In this document: positions 33,481-45,864 of the stretch, piece by piece
How the letters are laid out: every line of letters begins with the position of its first letter
Numbering within the stretch: the stretch's first letter is position 1
From: Phytophthora hibernalis
Taxonomy: Eukaryota; Oomycota; Peronosporomycetes; Peronosporales; Peronosporaceae
Direction: 5' to 3'
Assembly: GCA_012656075.1 (NCBI GenBank)
Contig: JAAKBF010000001.1
Span: 558,001-622,000 of the forward strand
DNA length: 64,000 nucleotides
Translations under genes and position numbers: made by a program
Notes under the pieces: model-generated
The model's input: only the letters and a program-made list of their open reading frames with translations
What the model was told of the DNA's origin: nothing
Databases searched by the model: none

Positions 33481-36400
33481 TATGCAAGGCGCTAAAAAAG
33501 CGTAGTGTACGAGAAGCGAGTAGTGTATTCGTTGGACGGATTGGAACGGAAATAAAGTAGGTTAAGTTGCCAGGTGGGCACACATCGGCGCAGTGGACAA
33601 TAGTTGCCACCGACGGTCTGGTGGACTTTGCTGCCATTGGGATTGTGCCGACCAACCCCGACGTGCAGGGGACAGAAGAAGGCACGTTGCAGATGCATGC
33701 TCGGCTTTGCAACATCGCCGCGGAGTCGACATTGGCGTCTTCTTAAACCATAGCAGCTAATAATCAGGAGCCGACAAATATCCAGGCTACGGTTCACGTG
33801 TTGAGGGCGCCCGGTTGACAAGAAAAAGGGTGACACTTTCTTCCCGTGCTTTAATGGAGAGTTACACTGCATGGACGCGGCTGCTGCAGCGTTCTGGTCT
33901 GCGATTTGAAGGAGCGTAATCTCAGAAGTTGAAGAATGCGCCTTGATCGACATGGATAGAGGGCGTGTTCATCGCTTCAATTGATCATGTATAGATCGTT
34001 GATGCCCATCAGCTTGAGACCACTCACAGTAGGGATTTCCAAATCTGAACCCAGGCGTCCCGGCAAGGTAGTTGAGCGAGTAGCGGTCGTACGACATAAA
34101 CGCCATCATCGATGGGTGGAAGGATTAGCACACCGTTCACCGGTCTATCTTGCGACAGCTTGTTCCCGACGCCGTACACATAGGTCGAGCTGGGCACACA
34201 CGGCTGCTGTTGGTCTCCATACTCTTGATGAATGCATCTATATCCTCCATCCTTCAACATATGAATTACACTCTACATGGTACCTCAAGCTCTTGGAGGC
34301 TTGTGATGGGTCTTTAGGAATTCTAACATAAGTTTTGCTACTCTGTCACTTTAGTAGAATTTTCAGCTACAGCGAGTTTGGTTGCACCGATATCGGTGTC
34401 CTGACACGACAACGTGTATTCCTGGATTGCTTCTGACTCAGAAGCATGCTGGACTGCAAATCTACGAGTGGATTAAAAACCTCAGTGATATTCCGAACCG
34501 TTTGGAGAGACACACATCACACCAAAACTCGTTACTACAAAAGGTGATGTATAGAGCGACTCCAAAATGTGTATTTAATATCACATGCTATCGTATTGCA
34601 AGAGGTCATTTTAGACTACCGAGTGTTGTCGATGCGAAAATGAACAAGTAAGGGACTTGTCGACCGATAGCAAGCTGCCCACGACGATTCCCATGTGTGC
34701 CAGCCAGTGCTGCAGACAGTAGTTCGCCAATAATTGATGACAAAAGCCATCGATGGGCACGACTTCGTCCTGGCTATTAACGATTTTTCCTCAAGAGAAA
34801 CTGGTAAACAACGGTCATCTTCTCTGCGCGTATCCGTGCACATAACCCCGAGTCTGGAGCGTTCATTTCAACAACGATATCAGGGCTGGGGTCCGTGTAG
34901 AAATACACAACGGCACGTCATTAAAGAACGGAATGCGAAGAATGGGGAGCCACCACAACAGATCGTGCCCCGTCGCATTTGTGGCATAGTGCGCCAGTAT
35001 TTCCTGTTGTAGTCTACACACTCTCATGTCCGTCGGTCCCCAGGAAGCCCGACATCCTCCAGCAGAGAAGACGTGTTTCCTGAGGTGCGAGCTTGAGAAT
35101 ACCCCTGAGCCTCGAGTGACGACGACGGAAGGTCCGAAGATGATGTGTCCACTGGACCCATAGGGAAACCAAGTAGTGTAGCAGATCCTACACATTTTGA
35201 AGTTGAACTCTGCGCTCTCAAGTGCGCAGAGCTCGATTTCGAAATCTTCAAGCTAAAGAGAAGGCCGTGGTCCCGGGGAACCACGCTAGAAGATTAACCC
35301 CCAAGGTAAACTTCCATATTTTCCAAGGGTTCCCAGTCTTTTCCAAGCATTCCATATATGTTATCGGCGCGGGCTAGCCGGCACGGGAGTAGTACTTCAT
35401 ATTCAAAGGTCTCACCAAGTATTTATAGCCGTCGCCGGTGGATCCCATCTCCGAAAGATTCAGAGTTTATATTATAGTTGCGTGTTAATACCCGCTCGGG
35501 GATTTGGTAGCATCCCCGGGTGACTGTCTGTTATGCTACCTTCCAGCGCTGTATAAGGTCGGGACCGAGTTATCCAAAACAAGGTCCTCAATAGTTGACT
35601 TTCTCCCCGGGTACAAACAACCGATTCGTAGGGGTACACAAGGTGGGGATACCGACCGAGCACCGGGACCCTACTCTTCCATAGAAGGTCTAAATCGCCG
35701 AGGTTCACGGCCCCAGGATAAATCCCTCGTCCGGGGTGGTGGCCGTCTTTGCATGCGGAGAAAGTCCGCTGCTCGAGCGCTCAAGCGACCGGCAGGCGGA
35801 AACCTCCAAGCACTACATCACACATCGGTAACTGGCACCGTTTGCCATCGGGGAGCTGACGTTCGTTCTGGCGAAGCCGATGAAGGAAGTCGGGGGTAGT
35901 CTGAATGCAAATCGCCACATGTCTGAGACAATCGAGAAACGAGCTGTACTCGGTGCGGCGTAGTTGATTTGAGTGAAGTACGCTAGTCATGATCCGCTGT
36001 GCCTTCTCAATTTTGGCAGGGGCAGACCGAGGGTCAAAATGGGGGCTGCAGATTTGCCGGGTTTTTGCCCAATTTTTGGCCCTTGCCCCCCAAATTTGAA
36101 ATGCCCCCAAATATTAGGCTGTGTCTGCCTCTGGATTTCGGACGGGGAATGGACACTAAATTGTCGATGGAATCAAAAATGAGACCCAGTGCATTTTGAC
36201 GTGTTTTCCAGCGCGTAAATTTCTCTTCATTGATTGCCTGGGAGCCCAAAACTGTGAGCCGCGCCTGTCGAAGCCATTGCCCTGAATCTTTGCAATTTTA
36301 ACCACTACAGGCGGCAACGTTGACATGATCGTCGACCCAGCAGTAGTTATAGAAATCTCTAGTATTAAATAAATTGGCGGTGTGGCCATGAATACGCGAA

Positions 36401-36616
36401 ATTGAGCCACCCACCACGCCGTAGTTTCAGGTGACCCCGACCACCCAATGGCGGCCGACATGTCAATCACGGGAGCATTGTTGCGTTGAAGACATCCTCC
36501 AAATAGATGAACGCATTTGCAGTGAATGCAGACGTAATTGAAAGCTGATGCTACGCCACCGGCTTGACCAGCAATATGGTCATCGGGAAATGTTTCCTTC
36601 TGACGAACACTTTCCG
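33481..36616. other. TE-rich intergenic region, no gene assigned
   Basis: Three kilobases with only short frames, none recognisable. A small inverted repeat, CTCTGCGC and GCGCAGAG eight bases apart, lies near 35206-35229. A G+C-rich stretch around 35350-35900 with a TATTTATAG box near 35420 could be an LTR or promoter remnant. I could not find its partner. A minus-strand frame at 36156-36470 has no known domain. Confidence 0.4.
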
Positions 36617-37529
36617 TTACAATCGCATCGCAGTGCGCGAACTCGGCTTGGAAACTACTTCTAGGTCGGTATCGTCGTTCAATGATCGCTTAACATGATA
36701 CGAGAGGTCATGAAATACTCGACCGATTATTTGTTGGTCGCCGTTTTCTCTGTCAACCACCCCGAACGAAGAGATGTGCACTTCCAGCCACATCGACAGT
36801 ATGTCCAGATCCACCACAATACATCGCCACACTTCCTGTCCCTTCCGAATATTCTTGGCAAGAATGTTGTAGCGCTCCTCCGCCGATTTGTGATTGGATG
36901 GTCGATGTTTTTGGCACGGAAATGGCCGTGACAGGGGCATCCGAACACCACACTCAGCTATGTCAAGTAAACATGGCACATGTTCGTAGCCGGCGCATGT
37001 GTTGGCCAGAACAGAGGAAATTATGCTCTTGTTTGGGCGATAATCGCCATTCGTTTGACCGCGCAAGAGCTCCGCAAACCGGGTTGACGGCTTCTGTGGT
37101 CGACTCACAAACTCGGACAGCTCGGACTGCAACCGGTTGTTGAGGCCGTCAATTTTCTGCTTAACCTACGCAACGCCTTTTTCACCTTCACCCGTGGGAT
37201 GAGTGTCAGCATATCAAGCACACCGCTTCGCAGGGCGATCTTGATTTCAAGCCTTGAGATGCCGTACTTCTTCATTTTTCTCCCACAATCCTGTTTAAAC
37301 TGAAAAAGCATCCGATCGGAGTTGTATATGGAAATTGTTCTTGAACCGATCGAATCATTCTCCCCTCGAAGTCGCAATTTATGAATTCTGGATCCATACT
37401 GTAGTCAGTCGCATCCATCACATGCTGAAAAGCGTTAAAGTACATTTTATACTTCTCGGAAGTGAAAAGTACAAACGAAGATGGAAGTATCCTTTGGTTG
37501 AGCGATCGTACGAGGTGAAAACGATACAC
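36617..37529 (-). mobile_element. MULE-type transposase relic
   Basis: Minus-strand pieces in several frames read in order: an upstream piece with SEKYKMYFNAFQHVMDAT, PEFINCDFEG and RSVQEQFPYTTPIGCFF (about 37270-37510), then GRKMKKYGISRLEIKIALRSG and LDMLTLIPR, then a C-terminal piece to 36617. The order 'hydrophobic F-HVMDAT, CDFE, H/F-rich FPYTTPIGCFFH' matches MULE/MuDR transposases, where the Asp/Glu residues belong to the DDE core. The frame changes near 37290 and 37120. No terminal inverted repeats were found by eye. Confidence 0.6.
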
Positions 37530-40500
37530 TGATTAAACTGTGGTGGAACACAGCGAAACGTTCCATCGACAAACACGGACGTTTTACTGTGTGTTCAGAT
37601 ATACCTCGTACAGGCTATATCTTCCGTCGATATGTGTACGCCAGCCTTGTCCTGCAAAGTCCCGAACAAATGTGCCAAGTCTCAGATCGTGACCTGATGT
37701 GAACTGACCTGACGGTGACCTGCTTTGAGCGCTACCGAACGCCACCCTGATGGCCACGCGGTCGCCAGTGGTGTGGTGCTACCAGATCTATAGCATCTGA
37801 TTCTTTATGTTGCATTATGTCTAAATATACGTACCACTGCAACAGCGTTGTATTACGAGTCCGGTGGTTCAGAGTGACATCACTGACGAACACCATTTGC
37901 ACCCGATCCAGAGTGGAACATCGCCCCACGGCATGCAGTTGTCTCCACCGTCTCAGTTAGGTCCACCCCTGGTGATCTAACAATACACGGACCACATCCA
38001 ATTCTCGGCGCCCCACGGCCTGAGTTCTGAAAAATCAAACCATGGAGAATAGTACTAATCCCACTACAGCCAGCTATCCGTTGCCGTCGCGTCGTCCTAC
38101 AGCCGAAGTGATCTCTGAACGTGCACGCGTGTGTCAATATCAAGGAATGCCTACACATGTCGTTTCACCATCGCTTCGGTTGGCCCTTACTCCAGAACAA
38201 ATCCAGAGGGTAGCAGTTACCACCCAGTCTCGGCATAAGCTACGGAACGCCATCCGCTTGAGTAACATTAATTACTCGTTGCGTAAAGTGGGCTTGGAAC
38301 TACCAGCAAGCTGAAGAGCCTGTGCCATTCACTTCAAGTGCGTAGCTGCAAGTATCACTCCATCCGAAGTGAATAGTGGTCAATTTTGGAGGTATTTTCA
38401 ACGTACCTGGATTGAGCGATATCCTCCAAAGCTATGAAAAGTTCAGCCTTTCACCATTAAACTCGTTGTACAAATAATCCCTTGGAACGTTTCAATCGTG
38501 AGATGAATAGTGTCTTCTAAGGCGCTCACACAAACTTGCCGGACTTCTTGGTTGGAATAGAGAAGTTGGGTTGAAAGTACGCTAACTTCGAAACATTTGT
38601 CGAGTTGGGGAGAGCTCAAATTCTTACAAGAGCCCCTATTCCTCTACCGAGACGTGTGGTGCTTTCCGGGTGACGACTAAAGTTCAAGTAAAGAAACAAA
38701 AGAAAACGATACAGACGATTCGAGTAAAAGAGTGTCTCAAGTTTTTATTCGCAGTAACTTTCGCAACAGCATTGTCCGACCGAACACCCAAGATGAGCAT
38801 CGCAAACTGGGAACGTTGGCGGCGGCTCAAGCGAATTCAGCGTCAGATCAGCAAACACGCAATCTGATCAAGTACACGCTCTTCTTTTAGGAGTGTAGAG
38901 TGATATAATGATCTAGCATCTTGAAGAAAAACTTGGCCTGAACTCTAACGTCAGTCATACGACCGTTTTGTAGATCGCCACCACCAAGATCTACATCGGT
39001 GATCGGAGCGTCTACTGACACAGAGGGCGAATCTGTAGTCGTCTTAGGTCGATTCGCGTTCATGCGAGCCTTCCTTTTCGTCCTTTCATCCTCAATGCCA
39101 GTTTAAGAGGCTCTGTATTCTGTATATGGGGTTGCAGTCATTAACCTACATCGCGTGTCCTGAGATAGTTCCAGTCAGGCCTTGCGAATACGAATCACAC
39201 CTTTCCCAAGAAGCCATTCACTGTATCGTGTACGACGTGCGGAAACGTCGAGAGTCTTTCGCTCAGCAGCATACTTTTGCGCGTACTTGTTTCCTTTTTC
39301 TGCGTAGATCCAGACAGCTTCGTGAAGATGTATCTTCAAAGGGCGTGAAAAAGCTACAAGTACTATCACGACAATATCACCGGTAACAATATGTATAAAT
39401 TGGCGTAATTAGACTGGCAGAAGATGGCCAGAATACGCTGGCGTAAATAGGCCACGAGAAACCTCATATTGAAATCAAAAACATGTAAGTTATGTGTTTT
39501 GTCAAAATGTCATGCGGCACCGAGATGTCGGTTTTGAAATTGATATCGGTATTGGGGATTTGCTTGAGACAGGTGAGAGAACAATTCGAGCGCTGCCCTG
39601 AACAAGTCGTCTGCTGTATCGCACCGAACGCCGGGTACCTTCTTTTTGAGGTCACCACCAGGACAGGTCATACCAGGTCACAGTAAAAGAGGCAAAAGTA
39701 CTGTATGGTCACCGCTGCAAATTCCAAACGTTGGTACGCGACGAACAGCTTTTCGGGGCGCTAAACAACGTTAAGGAAATATAAATAATGCTTGAGCACA
39801 AATACTTGAATACTTATGTCTGCTGCACAACACTTCACGCACCGCATTGAGCCGCTCGGCGTACAACTTGATCCCCGTGTGGACTGTCTTCTCGTCATCT
39901 TGCGACTTGTCGTGATGTAGTAGTAGAGCAGTGATGCGAAACTCGTCGTCATAGCCCAGCTACTCTCGCCCAGCTTCCTCAGCGAGAACGTACGCTCCGA
40001 GGACCAAGCATCATATCAGCAGTCAGCAGCTAGGCCGCGACGACAATCCCTTTCTGGTCTAACGAGCGACTTGTTCACAGAGAGACCACTCTCCAACAGT
40101 AGATCCAAGCTGGGAGTGTCGTGCCAGTATCTCACTCGCATACCATACAGGGGATGAGACGCCATCGGAACATTCTGGTGGAGTTCTGCATCGGAAGGCT
40201 GGGGCTACAGCAAATGCATAAAATCACAGCCCACTCGTGGACATGCCGCCGATGGCGACGCAGCACCTTCCGTGCACGATCTTTCTGGGTTTGAGGAAGC
40301 GTGTGGGGAGCGAATACTACCCGCCCTATGCCCACCAATTGGCAGCGCATCGGACGTACAAAGCGCTTGTCATGGCAGGTGCGTACGTTTTGCCCATGTC
40401 CTTTGTCCTTCCGCTCCGTGAACACAAGTTCGTTCGTTTCGAAGTGTCACCAGCCGTGCCCATGACCGTTTTTGTCCAGTGCACATCTGGGAAATCGTGG

Positions 40501-41943
40501 ATTGACTGTCCTGCATTTTCGCCCGCTATCGGAACTGGATCAACTACGACGTGGATCGATGAACATCAAATTTCCTGCGGAGTTTGGTGCTGGGGCAACA
40601 CTGCCGACTAAGACTTGTGACAGCAATGAGGGCTTACCATTCGCGATCAATGGACTCATATCATTCGGTGACTCTTTTTACGACCAAGTGCATCGGCTGA
40701 CCTCGCACTTGAAGCACTTCGTTATCGCTAACATGGAGCGAGATGGCAACACGCCTGAGAGAGTGACGCTTACCCTGCAATATCTAGCCCGAACGAAGGT
40801 GGGGTGTCCTAGACGACGATCTCCGCGGAGCGGGTACCGTAGCCTTGGTTGAAACGTAGGGGCATACCAACGTCAAAGCCTCCGTCGCCGTCGGAGGCGC
40901 TTCCTCTGTCAGCGCTCCAGTATTATCTGCTGGTGCTACGTCCGTCACCCCAGGCTGTCTGGCTGCAGGATATATGATTGCTTGTCTTTTCTTCTTCGTG
41001 GCGTCACTGTCTTGCTCTCTGCCTCCTGTCCCGCCTGGTGTTCGCTTCGAGCGTTTTCGCGTCGCCGACGCTGACTTGGCGGCAGCGATGCGCACGCTGG
41101 AACGCTGCGGCGATGACGCGGGGACAATGAGCCCGTACCGTCTTCATCAAACACAATTATCTCGACGGGGCTCCTTCCGCAGAGAAGCTCGTCGGCATTA
41201 GGGTGGCGTTCGAGCCCAGACTCAGGAGTAAAGTACTGAATATTTACATATTAAATCAGTAGGTTACTTTTTACGGACTTCTTACCAGCCGTAATACCCT
41301 GTTTCCGCACTAAATCGTTGCGACTCTTCCGGTAAATCTTCATGCGTGACCCGTAAAATTCAGCTAAACCGTCGTCAAGTCAGGTAATCATCCGGGTTCC
41401 ATAAAATCTAGTTCCGATTTTAAGGAACATTAAATCATTATCACAAGGCTCACTAATAACCGCCCAGTCACTCGCGCTTAAAAGCGCGAGTGACTGGTTA
41501 TCATGCTGCCGCAGGTGTAGGTGATAATCTCGTGTCTTTCCTCGAGCTCCTCGTCAACAGCGACAAGCTAGACCCACTTTGCATAGGAAAATGCGGACGG
41601 GTCAGAGATGCTGGACTAGTGGATTGGTGGATTTGGACGTGTAGCACTACGTTATGTCTAGGGCATTATGTCAGCGGGCAAGTTCTTCATTGGCAATTCC
41701 GTGATTGCAACTATCAAGGGCAGGACGTCCGTGCAAATGTATGTGCTGCGGTATGATCCTGACAAAATGCATACTAGTCACGCCAGACATCTACGTTGTA
41801 ACAAGACATCAATGAAGAGCCAAATTTGATCACCAATTTGAGTAGCAGTCCGAGTTCACTATAGATCCGATCTCGAGCAGTTCAACTTCTAGCAGTACTA
41901 AGCTTGAGAAATTAATGCACGTGTAGTTTGGTCACCAGTGTCC
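37530..41943. other. long region without recognisable genes
   Basis: More than 4 kb of weak, short frames. The longest are 38042-38314 (+), 40237-40611 (+) and basic, Ala-rich minus-strand pieces at 40784-41154 that join with one frame change. None matches a family I know. The striking structure is the perfect hairpin at 41464-41497. The region is probably old transposon debris. Confidence 0.4.
41464..41497. repeat. perfect 34-bp inverted repeat
   Basis: CCAGTCACTCGCGCTT and its exact reverse complement are separated by only two bases (AA), giving 16-bp arms rich in CG. It is the longest perfect short-loop palindrome I noticed in the window. No coding frame surrounds it. It could be a cruciform, a collapsed transposon end pair or a small hairpin RNA source. 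Confidence 0.85.
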
Positions 41944-42393
41944 TCACGAAAAGTACATTGCATACGAGTACGCATCTGCATATTGTCTCGCGAGCTCCAC
42001 ATCAATGTTTTGGCTTCCTCTTGAGGTTTTCAACCTTGTCGCGTACTGTCGTTCGCTTGTCGTACCACGAGAACCAGGGAAATGCTCGTAGAAAATGGCT
42101 GAGACTCTCTTGGGCTTGATTTGAGGATTGTCTTTCACAATGCCTGCTAGGAAAGCTGCATGATCTGGTGCCATTTTCTAAATACGATTTAGCAATACCC
42201 ACACTAATCGCAACGCTGAAGCCCGCTCTTGGCGCTCACGAGCTACATTGGGTTCATCTCCATACACATATTCGGTAGCGAAATCATTTTGAGTGCTAAG
42301 TCCACTAGCAGTGGGAGCCCAAAACATTCTCGAGCTGCGTCTTTTCTTTGGAGGGATCTTTCTTCGCATCAAATTGCATGATCTCCGTCGCAA
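41944..42393 (-). pseudogene. frame pieces downstream of Cys-rich gene
   Basis: Two minus-strand pieces, 42393-42178 (MRRRSCNLMRRKIPPKK onward) and 42174-41944 (MAPDHAAFLAGIVKDNPQI onward), lie in different frames downstream of the Cys-rich protein. The second reads like a helix-turn-helix-style DNA-binding segment (IKPKRVSAIFYEHFPG). They may be later exons or a broken C-terminal part of the same gene. I do not recognise the family. Confidence 0.3.
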
Positions 42394-42532
42394 CCCAGAA
42401 ACTCCATCACAGCAAATATGTCGATCCTCTTTTGAGCTTTAGGCGGAGGTGTGAAAATTGCTGGATTCAAGTACATACCAGCGCCATTTGTCATTCGCAA
42501 TCCAGCAGCAGTGGATGGACCAGCCGTACGAT

Positions 42533-42907
42533 TTACGGGGGCTCGATATCGTCCAAACCACTCATATCTACGTCAAAGTCACCCCAATTCCCAACACAGT
42601 CGCTCAAAACTCCATCAATAATCGTAACGTCCGCTTGTGTGTTCCCTCTGGGAACCCTTACTGACACGATCGGTGAAAGCCTCATGCTCGAAACTTCACT
42701 GGCGCTGGCCACAGCCTTCACCACCGCACGAGGCCTTCCACGCGTACGAGCCCGTTTTACAGCCGGAACCAAACCATCGCAGGCACAGCCACATCGCGAA
42801 CCCTTCCAGCACCCCTTCATGGGGCAACGGGGTCTCTTGCAGGCGCATGCTATGTCTGGAAACTCCTCCTCGTCAGAGGTCCCCATTCGAGCGTCGCTAT
42901 CTTCCAT
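42533..42907 (-). CDS. small Cys-rich protein, unknown
   Basis: From ATG 42907, 124 residues. Eight cysteines are concentrated at about residues 21-43: CACKRPRCPMKGC, then CGCAC. This CxC-rich, basic stretch resembles the cysteine-rich CXC/tesmin type or transposon-linked zinc-binding segments. It is followed by a basic RARTRGRPRA, possibly an AT-hook-like or nuclear signal. The C-terminal half is acidic. There is no signal peptide, so it is not a secreted Cys-rich effector. It may be the first exon of a longer gene that continues through 42393-41944. Function unknown. Confidence 0.4.
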   Translation of the reverse strand: MEDSDARMGTSDEEEFPDIACACKRPRCPMKGCWKGSRCGCACDGLVPAVKRARTRGRPRAVVKAVASASEVSSMRLSPIVSVRVPRGNTQADVTIIDGVLSDCVGNWGDFDVDMSGLDDIEPP

Positions 42908-43592
42908 TTGAATTTTGAATTATGTGGAAGCCAAAGCAGCCTTTGCAACCCATCGGCGCGTGATACCACTCTACTAATGTCTAAAATTGCTTGAATCCCT
43001 ACGAATGACTAATGCAGCACTCCTATCGGCGTGTTGACGTCATGTAATGGATCGATGCATGCACCATGGCTGGCGATAATGCACTAATACGAGCTCTCCA
43101 TGAATATCTGTATCATAGTCATACCAAAATACCGAAAAGATTGGATCATTTCCGCATATACTTTTTCTGTATCTCCCCAATCACGCCACGCTCTTACCGG
43201 GATCCTCTGTTAAACGTCCTTAAACACAAGTTTTTCGAAAAACTGGCCCCTATAATGAGAAATGATAAATAGTCTTACCTAGCCCCCTTCCTATATGTGA
43301 ACCTTGACAACGTAAAATGATGTATTAACATGTAAATAGCATGTATTATAAATGAAGCAGCAAAACAACGTAAAAAGTCTATGTGCGTGTTTCATTATTA
43401 ATAGAGGGGCTTTGTAGAGCGGATACCATCCCAAGGACTTCGAAAAGGAATTCAGCACGAATAGCAGAGGTCATTCGAATGGTTATCAAATGTGTTGATT
43501 ATTCACCGTATAGTATGTTCGTACAGTGAATTACAAACGTCGATGGGGTTATTATAATCCTTCGTGTTGTGTTCATTGTTCGTTTGCCCACA
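42908..43592. other. upstream region of metalloprotease copy 2
   Basis: No gene. From about 43425 to the ATG the sequence closely resembles 52705-52861 upstream of copy 4 (shared CAGCACGAATAGCAG, TGATTATTCACCG, and GTGAATTACAAACGTCGATG). The duplicated unit therefore included at least 150 bases of promoter. Confidence 0.55.
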
Positions 43593-45638
43593 ATGGCACC
43601 AAGTCGATTTCCGCGTTCGTCTGCAGTGCTGATAACAGCCACATTGGCAGCGACGTCCTCCGCCATTGATTTCGGCAGTGGTGGAAATGACGCTACACAG
43701 ACTGCAGGCTCGGTAGCCCCTGGTGGTGGGATCCCACCCTCGACCGCTGGTAGCGGAGCAAACGGTTTTGGAAACTTTGACTCCCCAACGCAGTGGTCGG
43801 CATCGTCTTCGAACAATGTGCCTACAAACGCTCCTGTCGCTGCTTCTAGTGGAAGTGGAGGCTGGTCACAGCCCCTTGATACGCCAACGGTTTGGTCGGG
43901 AGGAAGCGGTCAGTCGAGTGGAAGCGGGCAAGGATGGACGCCGCCCACCTCGACGGACTCTTCATCAATGTTGCCACCGACAAGCGGTCAATCCAATGGA
44001 AGCGGGCAAGGTTGGACGCCGCCCATCTCGACGGACTCCCCAGTGTTGACACCGACAAGCGGTCAGTCTAGCGGAAATGGTGACCAGGGTTGGTCACAAC
44101 CGATGTCGACGGACTCTTCATCGGGGTGGACACCTTCAAGTGGTCAGGGTAGTGGAACAGGAGATCAGGGATGGACGTCGACGGCATCTTCTGCAGCTTG
44201 GACATCTTCGAGTGGGGAGTCTAGTGGATACGACGATCAAACTTTAACCGTGGACTGCAGTGGATCGAACGGAGGTGGCTGGTCTCCGGGAGGCGGCGAG
44301 ATGAGCCTCGGTTCGGACGATGATCCCACACCTGGTAATGACTTCAGTCTCGAGTGCAGTGGTTCGGACGACGAATTCAACCCTGGCAACGACTTCAGTC
44401 TCGAGTGCAGCGGATCGGACGAGGAAACGCCGTCCGTGTCGACTTCAACGACAGGCTCCTCCAATTTCGCTCCCATGCCGACCACAGCTCCTACGACTTC
44501 CAGTGGAACGGACGAGCAGCCTCCGCCTTCGTCGATGGCGTCTTCGGCTGCCACGGCTGCTTCTGGTGAGTATGAAGACCCGAGTTCCACGCAGTCGTCT
44601 TCGAACGCTGCGACTTCGACAACCTCAAGCGGAACGACTGATCAGGGCTGGTCTCAGGCAACGCAAACCTCGACGGCGTCTTCGTCTAACACAGAATCGT
44701 CCTCAAACACCGCCCAGTCGATGGCTTCCTCCTCCAACACCGCAACTTCAACGGCCTCGTCGTCTAACACACCGACGCATGAAGGATCGGAAGTGGCGCC
44801 GACCTCGCATTCTGCGGCAGCAACGGCTGCAAACAGCACTGTGCACGCTACATTCGGAGCCATCACGTCGGGGTCTGACAAGTGCATCATTGGTAACCCC
44901 GAGACGTATATCAGTGCGAAGGACCTCGAGTGGATCTGGGAGAACCGCATGAAGGCGGAGGTCACGGCCTACGACAACTGGATCTTGGATCACCTCGTTG
45001 CCAACAAAGGCTCCATCAATTACTGCGTTCGCTGGGATAGCGACAAGAAACTGGACAAGGAAATCGCTTCCAAGTTCCAAGACATGCTCTCCCGTCAGCA
45101 CGCTGCGTGGAACCACTGGCTCGTCGGCTACAACTGCTGGCCGCACGATGAAATCAAGGTCAACGTCGTGGGTTTCGCCGTCAAGGACAAATCCCTCTTG
45201 GGTTGGAGCGATGACTCGCTGGGCACGATCTACGCCGGCGATCTTGACAAGGATGGATCACCGCAGTGTCCTACCAAGTGCTACCGTTCCTATAACGACG
45301 GAGCCACGGACGGTTGGTCGGAATCTAGCGGTTGCACGGGTGAGCCCTTCGACATCTCGCTCTGGCCGAAGCAGGGTCTTGGTGGCGGTTGGGGTACTTA
45401 CTGGGGACAGCAAGTGAACCTCGACAACATGTTGGAACACCTCGACGACCAAGAGCTCGAGATCGTCTCGCACGAAATGGGTCACGGCTTCGGACTGCCA
45501 GACTTTTACCAGGAGCCCAAACCTGCCAACTTCAAGCCATGCCTCATGGATGGGCTTACCTCTTCCTACGTCCGCGACACGGACGGCTGGATGCTGCGCC
45601 GCGTGCTCGAGAGCAAGAAGGCCAACTACAACTTCTAG
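43593..45638 (+). CDS. secreted zinc metalloprotease, copy 2 (intact)
   Basis: The only uninterrupted family member, 681 residues. The open frame begins earlier with GTG, but ATG 43593 gives a clean signal peptide (MAPSRFPRSSAVLITATLAA, cleavage near SSA). Residues about 40-230 contain repeated SGQSSGSGQGWTP-type units with regular tryptophans. About 245-285 has acidic FSLECSGSDDE repeats; about 285-410 is Ser/Thr-rich and probably heavily O-glycosylated. About 415-681 is catalytic: HEMGHGFGLPD at 627-637 fits HExxHxxGxxD of metzincin-like enzymes, with a Met in CLMDG after it that may form the Met-turn. The chain ends in NYNF. Predicted role: exported protease with a mucin-like stalk. Enzyme class is inferred from the motif only. 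Confidence 0.85.
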   Translation: MAPSRFPRSSAVLITATLAATSSAIDFGSGGNDATQTAGSVAPGGGIPPSTAGSGANGFGNFDSPTQWSASSSNNVPTNAPVAASSGSGGWSQPLDTPTVWSGGSGQSSGSGQGWTPPTSTDSSSMLPPTSGQSNGSGQGWTPPISTDSPVLTPTSGQSSGNGDQGWSQPMSTDSSSGWTPSSGQGSGTGDQGWTSTASSAAWTSSSGESSGYDDQTLTVDCSGSNGGGWSPGGGEMSLGSDDDPTPGNDFSLECSGSDDEFNPGNDFSLECSGSDEETPSVSTSTTGSSNFAPMPTTAPTTSSGTDEQPPPSSMASSAATAASGEYEDPSSTQSSSNAATSTTSSGTTDQGWSQATQTSTASSSNTESSSNTAQSMASSSNTATSTASSSNTPTHEGSEVAPTSHSAAATAANSTVHATFGAITSGSDKCIIGNPETYISAKDLEWIWENRMKAEVTAYDNWILDHLVANKGSINYCVRWDSDKKLDKEIASKFQDMLSRQHAAWNHWLVGYNCWPHDEIKVNVVGFAVKDKSLLGWSDDSLGTIYAGDLDKDGSPQCPTKCYRSYNDGATDGWSESSGCTGEPFDISLWPKQGLGGGWGTYWGQQVNLDNMLEHLDDQELEIVSHEMGHGFGLPDFYQEPKPANFKPCLMDGLTSSYVRDTDGWMLRRVLESKKANYNF

Positions 45639-45864
45639 TGTTCACTCGTTTGTGGAAGCTAAATGTTTAGTCTAAAAGTGTCGAGTCCGTCCTTTTAGAT
45701 CCCTGGCAATGAAGCACATGCATTTTTCAATTACAACACGCGGCACAAGCATTGAAAGCGGTAATTGTGGGTGACGGTAGATAGAAACACCCTTTCGCAA
45801 TACGCAAGCCTAACTACCGGTACATGGTCGCTTTCTGTCTCGCCGATCACATCTAGATAATTCA

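Noticed and set aside
35350..35910. Possible solo LTR beginning TGTTATCGGCGCGGG
   Set aside because: No partner LTR, end or target duplication could be found by eye.
44237..45146. Minus-strand frames opposite metalloprotease copy 2
   Set aside because: They recur opposite every copy and are antisense shadows of the Ser/Thr-rich coding repeats.
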